A stretch of DNA of 64,000 nt. Source: CAVZBW01 sp963778465 (GTDB lineage: Bacteria; Actinomycetota; Acidimicrobiia; Acidimicrobiales; RAAP-2). The translations under genes were made by a program, and so were the position numbers. Location: positions 2,790,001 to 2,854,000 of the forward strand of contig CAVZUK010000003.1 in the NCBI GenBank assembly GCA_963778465.1. Direction: 5' to 3'. Position 1 is the first letter of the stretch, and each line of letters opens with the position of its first letter. The notes beneath the pieces were generated by a model that was given only the letters and a program-made list of their open reading frames with translations, was not told the origin of the DNA and ran no database searches. Below are positions 27,311-35,686 of the stretch, piece after piece.

Positions 27311-29044
27311 CTACGCGACGGGCTCGGGAAGCTCGAAGTCGTGGAAGCGGGCGGGCTCGGCGATGCCCAGAGCCTGGAGGATCTCGCGTTGGCGAGGCGT
27401 CGCCGTCGAGCGCTGGGCGACGCGACCCTCGGCGGTCTCGAGCGTGACGAGGTGCATGCGCTCCAGCTCGTTGCGCACGTTGCGCCAGGTGTCGCCGGTC
27501 TCGTGTTCGACCGTGCGGATGAGGAGCAGCGCCAGCCAGCAGAGCTGGACATGGGCGCGGACACGGTCCTCGCGGTAGTGGAAGACCGGCCGCAGCCGAA
27601 GCGCCCCTTTCAGGTCTCGCCATCCACGCTCGACCTCGGAGAGCTGCTTGTACGCGAGCGCGAGGTCGGTTGGCGTCAGCGTGTCGTCGGAGGTGCGGAG
27701 GAGGAACTTGCCATCGAAGCGTTCCTCGGCGGCGATCGCGCCCTTGTCGATGCGGAGCTTCCCGTCCTTGGTCCGGCGGAGCAGGCGATGGAGCGCCGGG
27801 GTCGTCCGCAGCTCGCCGACGAGCTCGTCGCGGCGTTGCTTCGTCCAGGCGTCCGAACCGTCGATCTTCTCCGCCAGATAGCGAAGGAGGTTGTCGCGCA
27901 CCCGCCGGTCTCTCGCCGCTACCTCGGGGTTGTGACACACCACGAACCGCGGAGACCGCGCTCCGTCTCCGAGGCGGACCTCCTTCACCTCCAAGTTGCC
28001 GGCAACCTGGTGATAGCGCCCGGCGCGCCAAAGCGCGGCCTTCGCTTCCTTCGACCCGCCACGGACCCGCTCGGCGACGATGTAATGGCCCCCGCCGCGT
28101 TGGAGATAGGCGGGGTTGTTCTTCGAGTTGAAGCCGGAGTCCGCCACCCACACCACCCGGTGCAGCATCCAGCCGGCGAGGTCGTCCTTGATGGTCTTGC
28201 TGATGGCCTGGTCCGACGTGGTGCCGGGGAAGGTCCAGCACCGGATCGGGATTCCCTCGGCGGTGACCGCCATGCCGAACACGACCTGGGGCAGGTCGGG
28301 ACGGTGATCCTTGGAATGCTTGGAGAACCGCCGGGTCGCGGCCTCCTCGGGTCCGTGGTCTTCGGCGACCTCTTCCCTCGCTTCGGCCTCGCCCGCCGCG
28401 GTGTCGAGCTCGACCAAGGGGTCGGGGACGTCGCGCTCGAAGTACGTGGAAGAGGTGTCGACGAAGATCACGTCACAGGACAGGTTCAACAGCGAGGCCG
28501 TGCGATCGAAGATGCCCTTGGCGATCTCGGCCAGCGCGTCCGCCAAGAAGTCCATCGCCGCGTAGGCCGCGTCACCGTCGAAGGCGGGGCAGCCGATTAG
28601 CGCGACCCGCTCTTGCGCCCAGTGCGTGGCGGCGAGCTTTGAGCCCGGCTCCAGGCAGCGGTTGGCCACGAGCGCGAACAGCACCTGCTCGACGACATCG
28701 GAGGAGAGGCGCCGACCCTCCCCGATGACCATCAAGGCGTCGGCGATCCCGAGGCGCTCCCAGAGCTGCCGGAGCACGTAGGCGCCGCCGAAGCGCCGAG
28801 AGTCGACGACGGAGACCTCGCTGCCCGATGTCGCGGCGATCGCCTCGGCCGGCTCCAAGAACCGCGAGATCGACGAGACGAGGCGCGCCAAGGCGTCACG
28901 GTCGACCCGGTCGGCGCGCCCGAAGTTGTGGATCACCTTCGCCACCGGTGAGCCCGTCTCGGGGTGGCGCTCGTTGTGCGCGAGCTGCAGGTAGCTGACG
29001 GTGGAGCCGTCCTTGTTGCGACGCTTCGACTCCCGCAGGTACAC
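27311..29044 (-). CDS. IS1634-family transposase
   Basis: The product is 577 aa, starting MYLRESKRRNKDGSTVSYLQ. It shows the DDE-type layout of IS1634 proteins: VVDSRRFGGAYVLRQLWERL, VIFVDTSSTYFERDV (first Asp), HRVVWVADSGFNSKNN (second Asp) and YKQLSEVERGWRDLKGAL (Glu region), then LRPVFHYREDRVRAHVQLCW. It is uninterrupted and full length for the family, so the element may still be active. Confidence 0.93.
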   Translation of the reverse strand: MYLRESKRRNKDGSTVSYLQLAHNERHPETGSPVAKVIHNFGRADRVDRDALARLVSSISRFLEPAEAIAATSGSEVSVVDSRRFGGAYVLRQLWERLGIADALMVIGEGRRLSSDVVEQVLFALVANRCLEPGSKLAATHWAQERVALIGCPAFDGDAAYAAMDFLADALAEIAKGIFDRTASLLNLSCDVIFVDTSSTYFERDVPDPLVELDTAAGEAEAREEVAEDHGPEEAATRRFSKHSKDHRPDLPQVVFGMAVTAEGIPIRCWTFPGTTSDQAISKTIKDDLAGWMLHRVVWVADSGFNSKNNPAYLQRGGGHYIVAERVRGGSKEAKAALWRAGRYHQVAGNLEVKEVRLGDGARSPRFVVCHNPEVAARDRRVRDNLLRYLAEKIDGSDAWTKQRRDELVGELRTTPALHRLLRRTKDGKLRIDKGAIAAEERFDGKFLLRTSDDTLTPTDLALAYKQLSEVERGWRDLKGALRLRPVFHYREDRVRAHVQLCWLALLLIRTVEHETGDTWRNVRNELERMHLVTLETAEGRVAQRSTATPRQREILQALGIAEPARFHDFELPEPVA

Positions 29045-29165
29045 GCCTACAAAATTACACCGGTGTGCTGATCACGTCCAGCATTCGTGTGCCTACACCT
29101 TCGGAGCATTTCTGCCGTCTCACCGCGCGATGAGCAGGGATAACGTGGTTAGCGACCCTCAAAAA

Positions 29166-29189
29166 TGCCTACCATCTCCGGAAGTCCGG
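29166..29189 (-). repeat. Right terminal inverted repeat of the IS1634-type element
   Basis: This 24-bp repeat ends GGAAGTCCGG and is the partner of 27197-27220 with one mismatch. The TCAGT duplication follows at 29190-29194. Confidence 0.8.
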
Positions 29190-29254
29190 TCAGTGCCCTG
29201 ACCTGAATCCTTCGCGTCCACCACTTCTGAGCTGGGGTCGCGCAGACTCGGGTC

Positions 29255-29686
29255 ATGTCCAAACCAGTCAAGGTCCGAAGACTCACCGACGCCGAGGGTC
29301 GCCAGCTGCAGCGGATCGTGCGGCGCGGAGGAGGAAAGAGCGACACCTCCGTCGTCAAGTGGCGCCGCGCCCTCGTGGTGCTGGCCTCTGCCGGGGGCAA
29401 CGACGTGGCCGTGATCGCGCGCATGGTGCCGACCTCGCCGGACCGGGTCCGCGAGATGATTCACCGGTTCAATGAGCTCGGGATGGCGTCCTTGGACCCC
29501 GCGTGGGCGGGTGGCCGGCCCCGCCGGATAACGACGACTGATCGCGAGCTCATCGTCTCGTCGGCCACGGCTCGCCCCGAGTCCATCGGGCAGCCCTTCA
29601 CACGCTGGAGCGTCCGCAAGCTCCAGGCCTATCTGGCGAGTACACCGGCCCAGCTGAGGGGGAAGGTGCAGCTCAAAGCCACGTGA
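29255..29686 (+). pseudogene. IS630-type transposase, N-terminal stub
   Basis: The 143-aa frame begins MSKPVKVRRLTDAEGRQLQR and contains the helix-turn-helix part of IS630 transposases (NDVAVIARMVPTSPDRVREM, then FNELGMASLDPAWAGGRPRR). It stops after WSVRKLQAYLA, where the DDE catalytic domain should begin. The last 16 codons instead belong to the short dispersed repeat described at 29638-29686. The gene is therefore truncated exactly at that repeat. Confidence 0.8.
29638..29686 (+). repeat. Dispersed 'STP..L.G..QL.A' tail repeat, copy A (3' part)
   Basis: Reads STPAQLRGKVQLKAT-stop in the frame of the IS630 stub. Its bases AGTACACCG and GGTGCAGCTCAAAGCC are shared with the copies at 40547 and 44056. 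Only the 3' half of the repeat is present. Confidence 0.6.
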
Positions 29687-29947
29687 AGCCTCAAACCCAC
29701 CCGCCCGTCGTGGTGACGGGGATTGACGCTCATCGTGAACTCCCGCACCGTCGGCATTCGGGCCAGCCCGGCGACAGTTGGGCCCTGAGAGGGAAAGCCA
29801 CAAGATGGGGAGCCTCGGACAGCGCTTGACCAGTCTCGGAGGGGCTGCGGTCCTCGCCAGCAACCAGCCAACTGACCGGTTCGTCCGGACGAGCGCCTCC
29901 CCGAGGGCGAAAGACCCGGAGCGGGCTAGCCTACGAATCCGGTGGCC

Positions 29948-30307
29948 ATGGAGATCTTCAAGGAATTCACGTTCGAGGCCGCGCACCGTCTGCCCAACGT
30001 GCCGCCCCGCCACAAGTGTGCACGGCTGCACGGTCACTCCTACCGGGTGAGCGTGCACGTCACCGGACCGGTCGGCGACGAGACGGGGTGGGTACGCGAC
30101 TTCGCCGATCTCACCTGCGCCATGCGTCCCGTCCTCGATGTGCTCGATCACTACTACCTCAACGAGATCGAGGGACTCGACAATCCGACCAGTGAGATCC
30201 TCGCCCGATGGATCTGGGGTCGGCTGACTCACGCCCTGCCGGACCTCTCGCAGGTGGTCGTCCACGAAACATGCACCTCTGGCTGTGCATACCGGGGCGA
30301 GGGGTAG
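29948..30307 (+). CDS. queD: 6-carboxy-5,6,7,8-tetrahydropterin synthase QueD
   Basis: The product is 119 aa from ATG 29948; a GTG 6 bases upstream is also possible. It follows E. coli QueD almost throughout: FKEFTFEAAHRLPNVPPRHK, CARLHGHSYRV (zinc His triad and catalytic Cys), ETGWVRDFADL, LDHYYLNEIEGLDNPTSEIL and HETCTSGCAYRGE (catalytic Glu). QueD converts dihydroneopterin triphosphate into carboxy-tetrahydropterin, an early step to preQ0 and queuosine. The queC gene starts 4 bases after its stop, so the two are co-transcribed. queE and folE are not in the window. Confidence 0.94.
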   Translation: MEIFKEFTFEAAHRLPNVPPRHKCARLHGHSYRVSVHVTGPVGDETGWVRDFADLTCAMRPVLDVLDHYYLNEIEGLDNPTSEILARWIWGRLTHALPDLSQVVVHETCTSGCAYRGEG

Positions 30308-30311
30308 GCCA

Positions 30312-30983
30312 ATGGGGTCCGAGCCAGGCCGGACCGACGTCGCCGTCCTCGCCAGCGGCGGTCTCGACAGCGCCATTCTCGTGGCCGACTTCCTCCGACG
30401 TGATCGCCGCGTGCAGCCCATCTACGTTCGCTTCGGTCTCGTCTGGGAGGAGACCGAAGAGGCCCACCTGCGCCGCTTTCTCTCCGCGCTCTCAGACTCG
30501 CGTTGTCGTCCACTGGTCACGTTGGAATGTCCGGTGGCCGACCTCTACGGCGATCATTGGAGCATCTCCGGTAGTGACGTTCCCGATGCCCGATCCCCCG
30601 ATGAGGCCGTCGGCCTACCGGGCCGAAACGTGCTCCTGCTGGCCAAGTCGAGCGTCTGGTGCGCCCTCCACGACGTTCCGACCATCGCTATGGGGACGCT
30701 CAAGGGCAATCCCTTTCCCGACAGCAGCGGCGACTTCTTTGCGCTCTTTGGATCCCTGGCCCAACTGGGGCTCTCGTCGCGTCTCGAAGTGGTCACTCCG
30801 TTTGCCCATCTCTCCAAGTCCGAGGTGGTGCGGCTGGGATCGGGAATCGATCTTCGGCACACCTTCTCGTGCATCGATCCGGTGGCGGGTATTCACTGCG
30901 GGACCTGCAACAAGTGCGCCGAACGCCAACGCGGGTTCGAACTGTTGGAGACCCCGGATCTCACTCGGTATGCCCAGGCCTGA
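30312..30983 (+). CDS. queC: 7-cyano-7-deazaguanine synthase QueC
   Basis: The product is 223 aa. The N-type PP-loop ATPase motif VAVLASGGLDSAILV is at about residues 10-24. The zinc site SCIDPVAGIHCGTCNKC provides four Cys (about 187, 196, 199, 202). The conserved TIAMGTLKGNPFPD and VVTPFAHLSKSEVVRLG are present. QueC makes preQ0 from carboxy-deazaguanine with ATP and ammonia. The sequence is canonical, unlike the divergent QueC relatives in defence systems. It is coupled to queD upstream and followed after 39 bp by a GT9 gene. Confidence 0.93.
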   Translation: MGSEPGRTDVAVLASGGLDSAILVADFLRRDRRVQPIYVRFGLVWEETEEAHLRRFLSALSDSRCRPLVTLECPVADLYGDHWSISGSDVPDARSPDEAVGLPGRNVLLLAKSSVWCALHDVPTIAMGTLKGNPFPDSSGDFFALFGSLAQLGLSSRLEVVTPFAHLSKSEVVRLGSGIDLRHTFSCIDPVAGIHCGTCNKCAERQRGFELLETPDLTRYAQA

Positions 30984-31022
30984 GGTGCGGTCGTCCCCCG
31001 CGACCGGCCGATTGCAGCAGCC

Positions 31023-31931
31023 ATGATCCCGGTCTATGTGGCACCGCTCTCCTTCGGACTGGGGGACCTGGTGGTGTCCCTCCCCGCCGTGCAGGGGCTC
31101 ATTGCCGAGGCCGGAGAGAGAGACGAGCAGATCTGGCTCGTGGCTCGATCGCCGGGTCAGGCGGTGCTCTCCCAGCGGCTCGCCGGGTTGGCAGGGTCGG
31201 TGGACGAAGAGCTCTTCGATCCGCCGGCGCGCCGACATCGTTACGTGGATCTCCGCGACCATCCCCTTCAGCGGGACCACTGGTGGGGATCGCCGGAGTT
31301 CGAAGACGCGTACGGCCCACTTTCGATCAACGACATCCTCGGCCGGATCTGCGCCGACTTCGGGATACCCGTCGATCTCACCCGCCCCGCTCCCCTTCGC
31401 GCTCATCCTCGCCCGGAGGTTCGCGACTGCCTGCTGCTGGTCACCGAGACCGACGGTCCGGCCAGGCAGTGGAGGGCTGAGCACTGGGCCTCCCTGGCGG
31501 CGGAGGCCAAGGTGCTCGGCGCAGACGTTCGACTGCTCACCCGGAACGGATCGACCGCGGAGATGAGCGCCAGCGGAATCCCGGAGGTGTGGGCTCCCAC
31601 GCCCGGGGATGCGGTGGACGTCCTGACCGCGTGCCTGGCCGTGGTCGGGGTGGATACGGGCATGACCCACATCGCGGTCCAGCAGGGCACGCCGACGGTG
31701 ACCCTGTGCCGGCCCAGGTCGGTCTATTTCCGGCCTTGGGCTCACTGCCGAGCAGTGGTCGGCCACCCCTGCGACGACGAGTGCGTGGCCGCAGAGAGGG
31801 CCTACGCCTACAACGACCAAGTGAGCCTGCGAGGGTTTCGGCGGAGCCCGCGGTCCTGCGCGGTGGGCGGGCAGTGTGTGGATTCGATCCAGCCGGACCA
31901 AGTGCTGCGCGCACTGACGGACCTCTTGTGA
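31023..31931 (+). CDS. Glycosyltransferase family 9 (heptosyltransferase-like) protein
   Basis: The product is 302 aa. N-terminal Rossmann-like motif: YVAPLSFGLGDLVVSLPAVQ. The C-terminal nucleotide-sugar motif VVGVDTGMTHIAVQQGTPTV TLCRP is diagnostic of GT9, the family of ADP-heptose:LPS heptosyltransferases. Actinobacteria have no LPS, so the acceptor must be something else. The gene lies in the queD-queC unit and overlaps the next gene by 4 bases (GTGA). A glycosylation step on a deazaguanine product or on a surface glycan is possible but inferred. Confidence 0.85.
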   Translation: MIPVYVAPLSFGLGDLVVSLPAVQGLIAEAGERDEQIWLVARSPGQAVLSQRLAGLAGSVDEELFDPPARRHRYVDLRDHPLQRDHWWGSPEFEDAYGPLSINDILGRICADFGIPVDLTRPAPLRAHPRPEVRDCLLLVTETDGPARQWRAEHWASLAAEAKVLGADVRLLTRNGSTAEMSASGIPEVWAPTPGDAVDVLTACLAVVGVDTGMTHIAVQQGTPTVTLCRPRSVYFRPWAHCRAVVGHPCDDECVAAERAYAYNDQVSLRGFRRSPRSCAVGGQCVDSIQPDQVLRALTDLL

Positions 31932-33115
31932 GAGATCACCAGGCTGCGCCAGGCGCCGAACCCCGCCCGCCCGTGGCGAGCCATTTCGAAGGCCGCATCA
32001 GCGACCCCATCGATTCGCATCCGGAGAGTCCGGTGCACAATTCGCAGCCCGAGGGAATCGGCCGAGTGGTGGCGCTGGACGGGCTGTGTGCCTGGAACAA
32101 CCTTGGCCGCAACGTCGTCTTTGCCGACACTGAGCTCCGGATCCTCGCCGTCTTCGACGAGACCCGCTTTCCCGACGACGACGAGCCCTCCCAGTACGAC
32201 CTCGACATCCACGCCATCTTGGACCTGCCCGGCTCGGGGCACATCGCAACGCTGAACCACCTGGGCGACGTCAGGATCTTTGGAGGATCGGACATCCGCC
32301 GTTCCGGGCCCGTGCGGAGCGTGAGACCCCTCTTTACCCTCGAGTTCGTGGCGGACGTGGAGAGGGCCGTGATGGTGGGAGGCCGGCTGGTCGGATCCCA
32401 ACCGCGATCGCTCCGGGCCGGAGGGGTGCTCGTTTCGGAGCCGTTGCCCACCCGCAGCGCCCGAGGCGCCGAGCAACTCGGGACCGACGTGCGGCTGGAG
32501 CGCCACGGCGAGGTCACGGCTCTCGGGGCGTTTCCGTCCCTGGGTGACGACGTGATGGCCATGGGTGGGGAAGGGTGGGTGAGCCTCGTTTCCCCGGAGG
32601 GCCCGGCCGTCCCGCCTCGGTGGAAGGTCGCCGTCGGCTTCCGAGCCGCGGGCTTCACGTGGGACGGGGCGCTGCTGTGGGCGGCCGGAAGCGAGATCAG
32701 CCCGGCGACAATTGACGACTACGACTGGGAGCAGAGACGAGGCGGCGGGTTCGCCGGGCTCGACCCTGCCGACGGGCGCGTGGTGGTCGCGGGCGAATTC
32801 ACTCGAGATCCCGCGTGGGGCACCGGTGGAGTCGCCGTCGCCAATGCGCCCGGAGCACTCTTGGGCGTGGGACGCAGGGGCGAGCTCTGCCTGTTCGACC
32901 CGATCGGTGGCCACAGCATCGGGACCTCGCCTCCGCTGGCGTCGCATTCGCTGGGCATCGCTCATGCCGCCGTGGTGGGTGACCGCCTCGTCTACGGCTT
33001 CAATCGGGGCGGATACCGGCTACACACCTGTTCGTTGTCCCCGATCGCCGCCACGGAGGCTGGAGCGGGCAACAAGGTCGGCCTCCGACGCCGACCTACG
33101 TCCCGTACAGCTTGA
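31928..33115 (+). CDS. Propeller-like protein of unknown function, coupled to GT9
   Basis: The 395-aa product starts at GTG 31928 inside the stop of the GT9 gene, a translational coupling. No signal peptide is visible. Beta-strand blocks recur about every 45-50 residues: GIGRVVALDGLCAWNNLGRN, HIATLNHLGDVRIFGGSDIR, EVTALGAFPSLGDDVMAMGG, GFTWDGALLWAAGSEI, LLGVGRRGELCLFDPIGGHS, HAAVVGDRLVYGFNRGGYRL. This suits a WD40/quinoprotein-type beta-propeller. No catalytic motif is evident. Its tight link to queC and GT9 suggests a scaffold or sensor in the same pathway. Confidence 0.7.
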   Translation: MRDHQAAPGAEPRPPVASHFEGRISDPIDSHPESPVHNSQPEGIGRVVALDGLCAWNNLGRNVVFADTELRILAVFDETRFPDDDEPSQYDLDIHAILDLPGSGHIATLNHLGDVRIFGGSDIRRSGPVRSVRPLFTLEFVADVERAVMVGGRLVGSQPRSLRAGGVLVSEPLPTRSARGAEQLGTDVRLERHGEVTALGAFPSLGDDVMAMGGEGWVSLVSPEGPAVPPRWKVAVGFRAAGFTWDGALLWAAGSEISPATIDDYDWEQRRGGGFAGLDPADGRVVVAGEFTRDPAWGTGGVAVANAPGALLGVGRRGELCLFDPIGGHSIGTSPPLASHSLGIAHAAVVGDRLVYGFNRGGYRLHTCSLSPIAATEAGAGNKVGLRRRPTSRTA

Positions 33116-33656
33116 AACTCCGATAGGGCACGAAACGTCGCCGACCCTCGCGAACGTCCTCGAGCAGCACACCTAAGGCCTCTTTCAGGACCTCCAGCTG
33201 CCCGCAGAGGTTAGGGAGACGGTCCAGGTACCCGGTGTCCTCGGGCGCCGCCCGGCGGCTGGCCAGTTCGGTCTGGTGCACCCGGATCACGAGCACCGAC
33301 AGGCGATCGCATACCATCGCCGGGGTTTCGGTCGACGGGGGTGCTGAGGGCCTCAGCGTCATGACCTTGCTGATGGCGGCATCCGCGTCCTCGATCAGCC
33401 GATGTCGCTGACCGTTGAGCACGTCGATTTCCCTCTTGGCCTGCGCCACTGTCGCATCGGTGGCGCGGGAGCCGCGAACCGTGTCCTCCAGGGCCCACTG
33501 GGCAAGATTGGTCCGGTGGAGCTCGACCAGGCGCTCCATCAAGGGACCTCGCGCCCGGCACTCGCGCTCAGAGCACGCACGACGGAACTCGGCCACGATC
33601 TCGGTCACCCACGGTGCACCGTCCTGGGGTCCCGGCTCGCGCCCGCCGAGAACCAC
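33096..33656 (-). CDS. DUF4254-family protein
   Basis: The product is about 186 aa from GTG 33656, whose first base overlaps the stop of the upstream reductase gene; GTG 33608 is an alternative start. The core MERLVELHRTNLAQWALEDT and TDATVAQAKREIDVLNGQRH RLIEDAD is the conserved block of DUF4254, known to me from gene clusters with GT9 glycosyltransferases. The rest is helical (TELASRRAAPEDTGYLDRLP, LEVLKEALGVLLED). Function is unknown. It converges with the GT9/propeller unit and overlaps it by 20 bases. Confidence 0.72.
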   Translation of the reverse strand: MVLGGREPGPQDGAPWVTEIVAEFRRACSERECRARGPLMERLVELHRTNLAQWALEDTVRGSRATDATVAQAKREIDVLNGQRHRLIEDADAAISKVMTLRPSAPPSTETPAMVCDRLSVLVIRVHQTELASRRAAPEDTGYLDRLPNLCGQLEVLKEALGVLLEDVREGRRRFVPYRSFKLYGT

Positions 33657-34579
33657 TATCCGAGGCGCTCCAGGAATCGCAACATCGATTTCGCGGCGAG
33701 CACGCCCTGACCCATGGCCGTGGCGACACGTGGGTAGCTCCCGGACACCACGTCGCCCGCCGCGAAGACCCCAGTGCGGGAGGTGCGAAGATCCGCGTCT
33801 ACCACGACCGCTCCATGTCGATCGAGCTCGAGCTGTCCCGAAAATGCTTCGGTCGAAGGCGCACGAGCGATCTTGACGACCAATCCCCCGACCGGCAAGG
33901 ATCGGCGATGACCGCCATTGACCGCAACGAGAACGATCTCCTCCAAGTGATCCGTCCCCCGCACGGCTTCCAGTTCCCATCCGGGAAGGTCCTCGATATC
34001 GGGTTCCGTGTCCAGCTGCCGCAGGATGTCGCGGCGGGCCGTCAACTTCGTGGATCGATGGATCAGCTTTACCTTCGATCCTTTGCGTGCCAGCTCGAGC
34101 GCGTCGAGCGTTGCACTGTCACCCCCGCCGATCACGGCCACCGTCCGGCCCACGAACCGATCGCCCTGGGATTCGAGCAAGTACGTGACGTCCCCCCCGA
34201 ATGCTCCGTCCCTGGCGGCCGGCAGGTACTGCTTTCTCGCGCCGACGGCGACGAGTAGCGCCGCGCCGACAAACCGCACTCCACTGGTCTCGACCCAGCG
34301 CTCTTCGAGGTTGGCGGCGGTCACCGCGTGAGAGACGAGCACCCGATCGGCAAGGATCGCAGCCGACTCCTCCAGTGCTTTTCTGAGGGCCTCGCCGCTT
34401 TCGAAGCGACCGGCGGCAACATTCCGAATGGAGTTCGGGTCCTCGACCAATTGGCCACCCAAACGTGGGCCCGCCTCGAGGAGCGCGACGTCGAGCTGAA
34501 TATCGAAGGCCTCGAGAGCCGCACTGACGCCCGCCACACCGCCACCGACGACGACGACGTCGTGATTTTCGGATCTCAT
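33656..34579 (-). CDS. Thioredoxin-reductase-like flavoprotein lacking the CxxC motif
   Basis: The product is 307 aa. FAD motif VVVVGGGVAGVSAALEA (residues 8-24), the GGQLVEDP stretch typical of TrxB, NADPH motif VAVIGGGDSATLDALELA (about 147-164) and C-terminal TSRTGVFAAGDVV. The redox-active CxxC that TrxB carries just before the NADPH motif is absent, replaced by GGDVTYLLESQGDRFVG. Such proteins are usually ferredoxin/flavodoxin-NADP reductases or oxidases without disulfide chemistry. It is coupled to the DUF4254 gene. Confidence 0.85.
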   Translation of the reverse strand: MRSENHDVVVVGGGVAGVSAALEAFDIQLDVALLEAGPRLGGQLVEDPNSIRNVAAGRFESGEALRKALEESAAILADRVLVSHAVTAANLEERWVETSGVRFVGAALLVAVGARKQYLPAARDGAFGGDVTYLLESQGDRFVGRTVAVIGGGDSATLDALELARKGSKVKLIHRSTKLTARRDILRQLDTEPDIEDLPGWELEAVRGTDHLEEIVLVAVNGGHRRSLPVGGLVVKIARAPSTEAFSGQLELDRHGAVVVDADLRTSRTGVFAAGDVVSGSYPRVATAMGQGVLAAKSMLRFLERLG

Positions 34580-34708
34580 GCGCTCTCAGCGTAGGTCGTC
34601 CCAGTCCCCCCTTCCGCAGCCGGGCCTGCGACCCGACGTCGGTTGACCGTCTGCACAGACGAGAGCACCTCCGGCGCCGCCCACCTCGCTCCGCGAGACT
34701 TTCCGGTC

Positions 34709-35686
34709 ATGCGTACGGTCGACATCCCCGATGAGACCACGTTGCTCCAGGCCACGGATGTCGTTCGGCGCTGGCTCACGGTCACACCGATCGTGGCATC
34801 ACCACAGCTGGGCGAGGACGTGTTCCTCAAGCTCGAGACGCTGCAACCGACGGGATCCTTCAAGGTGCGGGGCGGCCTGGCGTCGGTCGCCGCGGCGACG
34901 GCGCGAGACCCGGGAACGCCCATCGTCGCCGCGTCAGCCGGGAACCACGCCCTCGGCGTCGCCTTCGCGGCCGATCGCTTCGGTGCCCGCGCCACCGTGG
35001 TGGTGCCCAGGACGGCTTCGCCGGCCAAGGTGGAACGCCTCACCCGGTCAGCTGTCCAGCTCATTCGCCATGGCGAGGACTACGAGGGGGCCGAGGCCTA
35101 CGCGTTGACCTTGGCCGCCGAAATGGGCGGTCGGTTCCTCTCTCCCTACAACGATCCCCACGTCATCGCGGGAGCTGGCACCATCGGAGGCGAACTGTTC
35201 ACACAGGTCCCCGACCTGGGCACGATCGTCGTCCCCGCGGGCGGCGGTGGCCTGCTCTCCGGGATCGGGCTGTCTACGGCCAAGAGCGCGATCCGTCTGG
35301 TCGGCGTGGAGGCCGAGAGCTCCAGGGCTCTCTCGACTTCCCTGGCTGCCGGTCAGGTCGTCACCGTTCCCGTCCGGGAGACCGTGGCGGATGGGCTCGC
35401 CGGCAACCTCGAGCCCGGCTCGATCACGGTTGAGCTCGCCAAACGTCACGTTTCCGAGATGGTTGCGGCACGCGAGGAGGAGATCTCCGGGGCCATCCGC
35501 TTCCTCGCCTCCGAGCATGGATTGATCGTCGAGGGATCCGGGGCGGTCGGCGTGGCGGCGCTCCTTTTCGGGCGGTTGCGCGTGCCTGCCGGTCGCTGCG
35601 TCGTGTTGGTGACGGGACGGAATATCACCCCGTCAGAGTTCGGCCGAATCGTCCTCAACCGAGCCCCCGGATCTCATTCTTCGTAG
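34709..35686 (+). CDS. Threonine/serine dehydratase-type PLP enzyme
   Basis: The product is 325 aa from ATG 34709. The PLP lysine motif is LQPTGSFKVRGGLASVAAAT. PIVAASAGNHALGVAFAADR is the Asn loop, TIVVPAGGGGLLSGIGLSTA is the phosphate-binding Gly loop, and EGSGAVGVAALL ends the fold. This matches biosynthetic/catabolic L-threonine ammonia-lyase without the C-terminal ACT regulatory domain, as in the TdcB/serine racemase-like group. It may act on Thr, Ser or a hydroxy-amino acid. It is divergent from the thioredoxin-reductase-like gene. Confidence 0.85.
   Translation: MRTVDIPDETTLLQATDVVRRWLTVTPIVASPQLGEDVFLKLETLQPTGSFKVRGGLASVAAATARDPGTPIVAASAGNHALGVAFAADRFGARATVVVPRTASPAKVERLTRSAVQLIRHGEDYEGAEAYALTLAAEMGGRFLSPYNDPHVIAGAGTIGGELFTQVPDLGTIVVPAGGGGLLSGIGLSTAKSAIRLVGVEAESSRALSTSLAAGQVVTVPVRETVADGLAGNLEPGSITVELAKRHVSEMVAAREEEISGAIRFLASEHGLIVEGSGAVGVAALLFGRLRVPAGRCVVLVTGRNITPSEFGRIVLNRAPGSHSS

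Larger units (their letters stand above)
27197..29189 (-). mobile_element. IS1634-type insertion sequence with TIRs and 5-bp target duplication
   Basis: The element is 1993 bp. It is bounded by 24-bp terminal inverted repeats (27197-27220 and 29166-29189) that begin CCGGACTTCCGGAGATGGT and differ at one position. It is flanked by TCAGT direct repeats. It carries one transposase gene on the minus strand. The insertion lies 7 bp beyond the right repeat of the IS110-type element, so the two elements are adjacent and the original right flank of the IS110-type element resumes at 29195. Confidence 0.8.

Noticed and set aside
27341..28600. Plus-strand frame of 419 codons inside the IS1634 element
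   Set aside because: Antisense to the intact transposase; no independent motifs.
30312..30983. QueC as part of a Qat or type IV CBASS defence system
   Set aside because: The QueC is canonical with QueD beside it, and no ATPase, TatD or CD-NTase partner is nearby.
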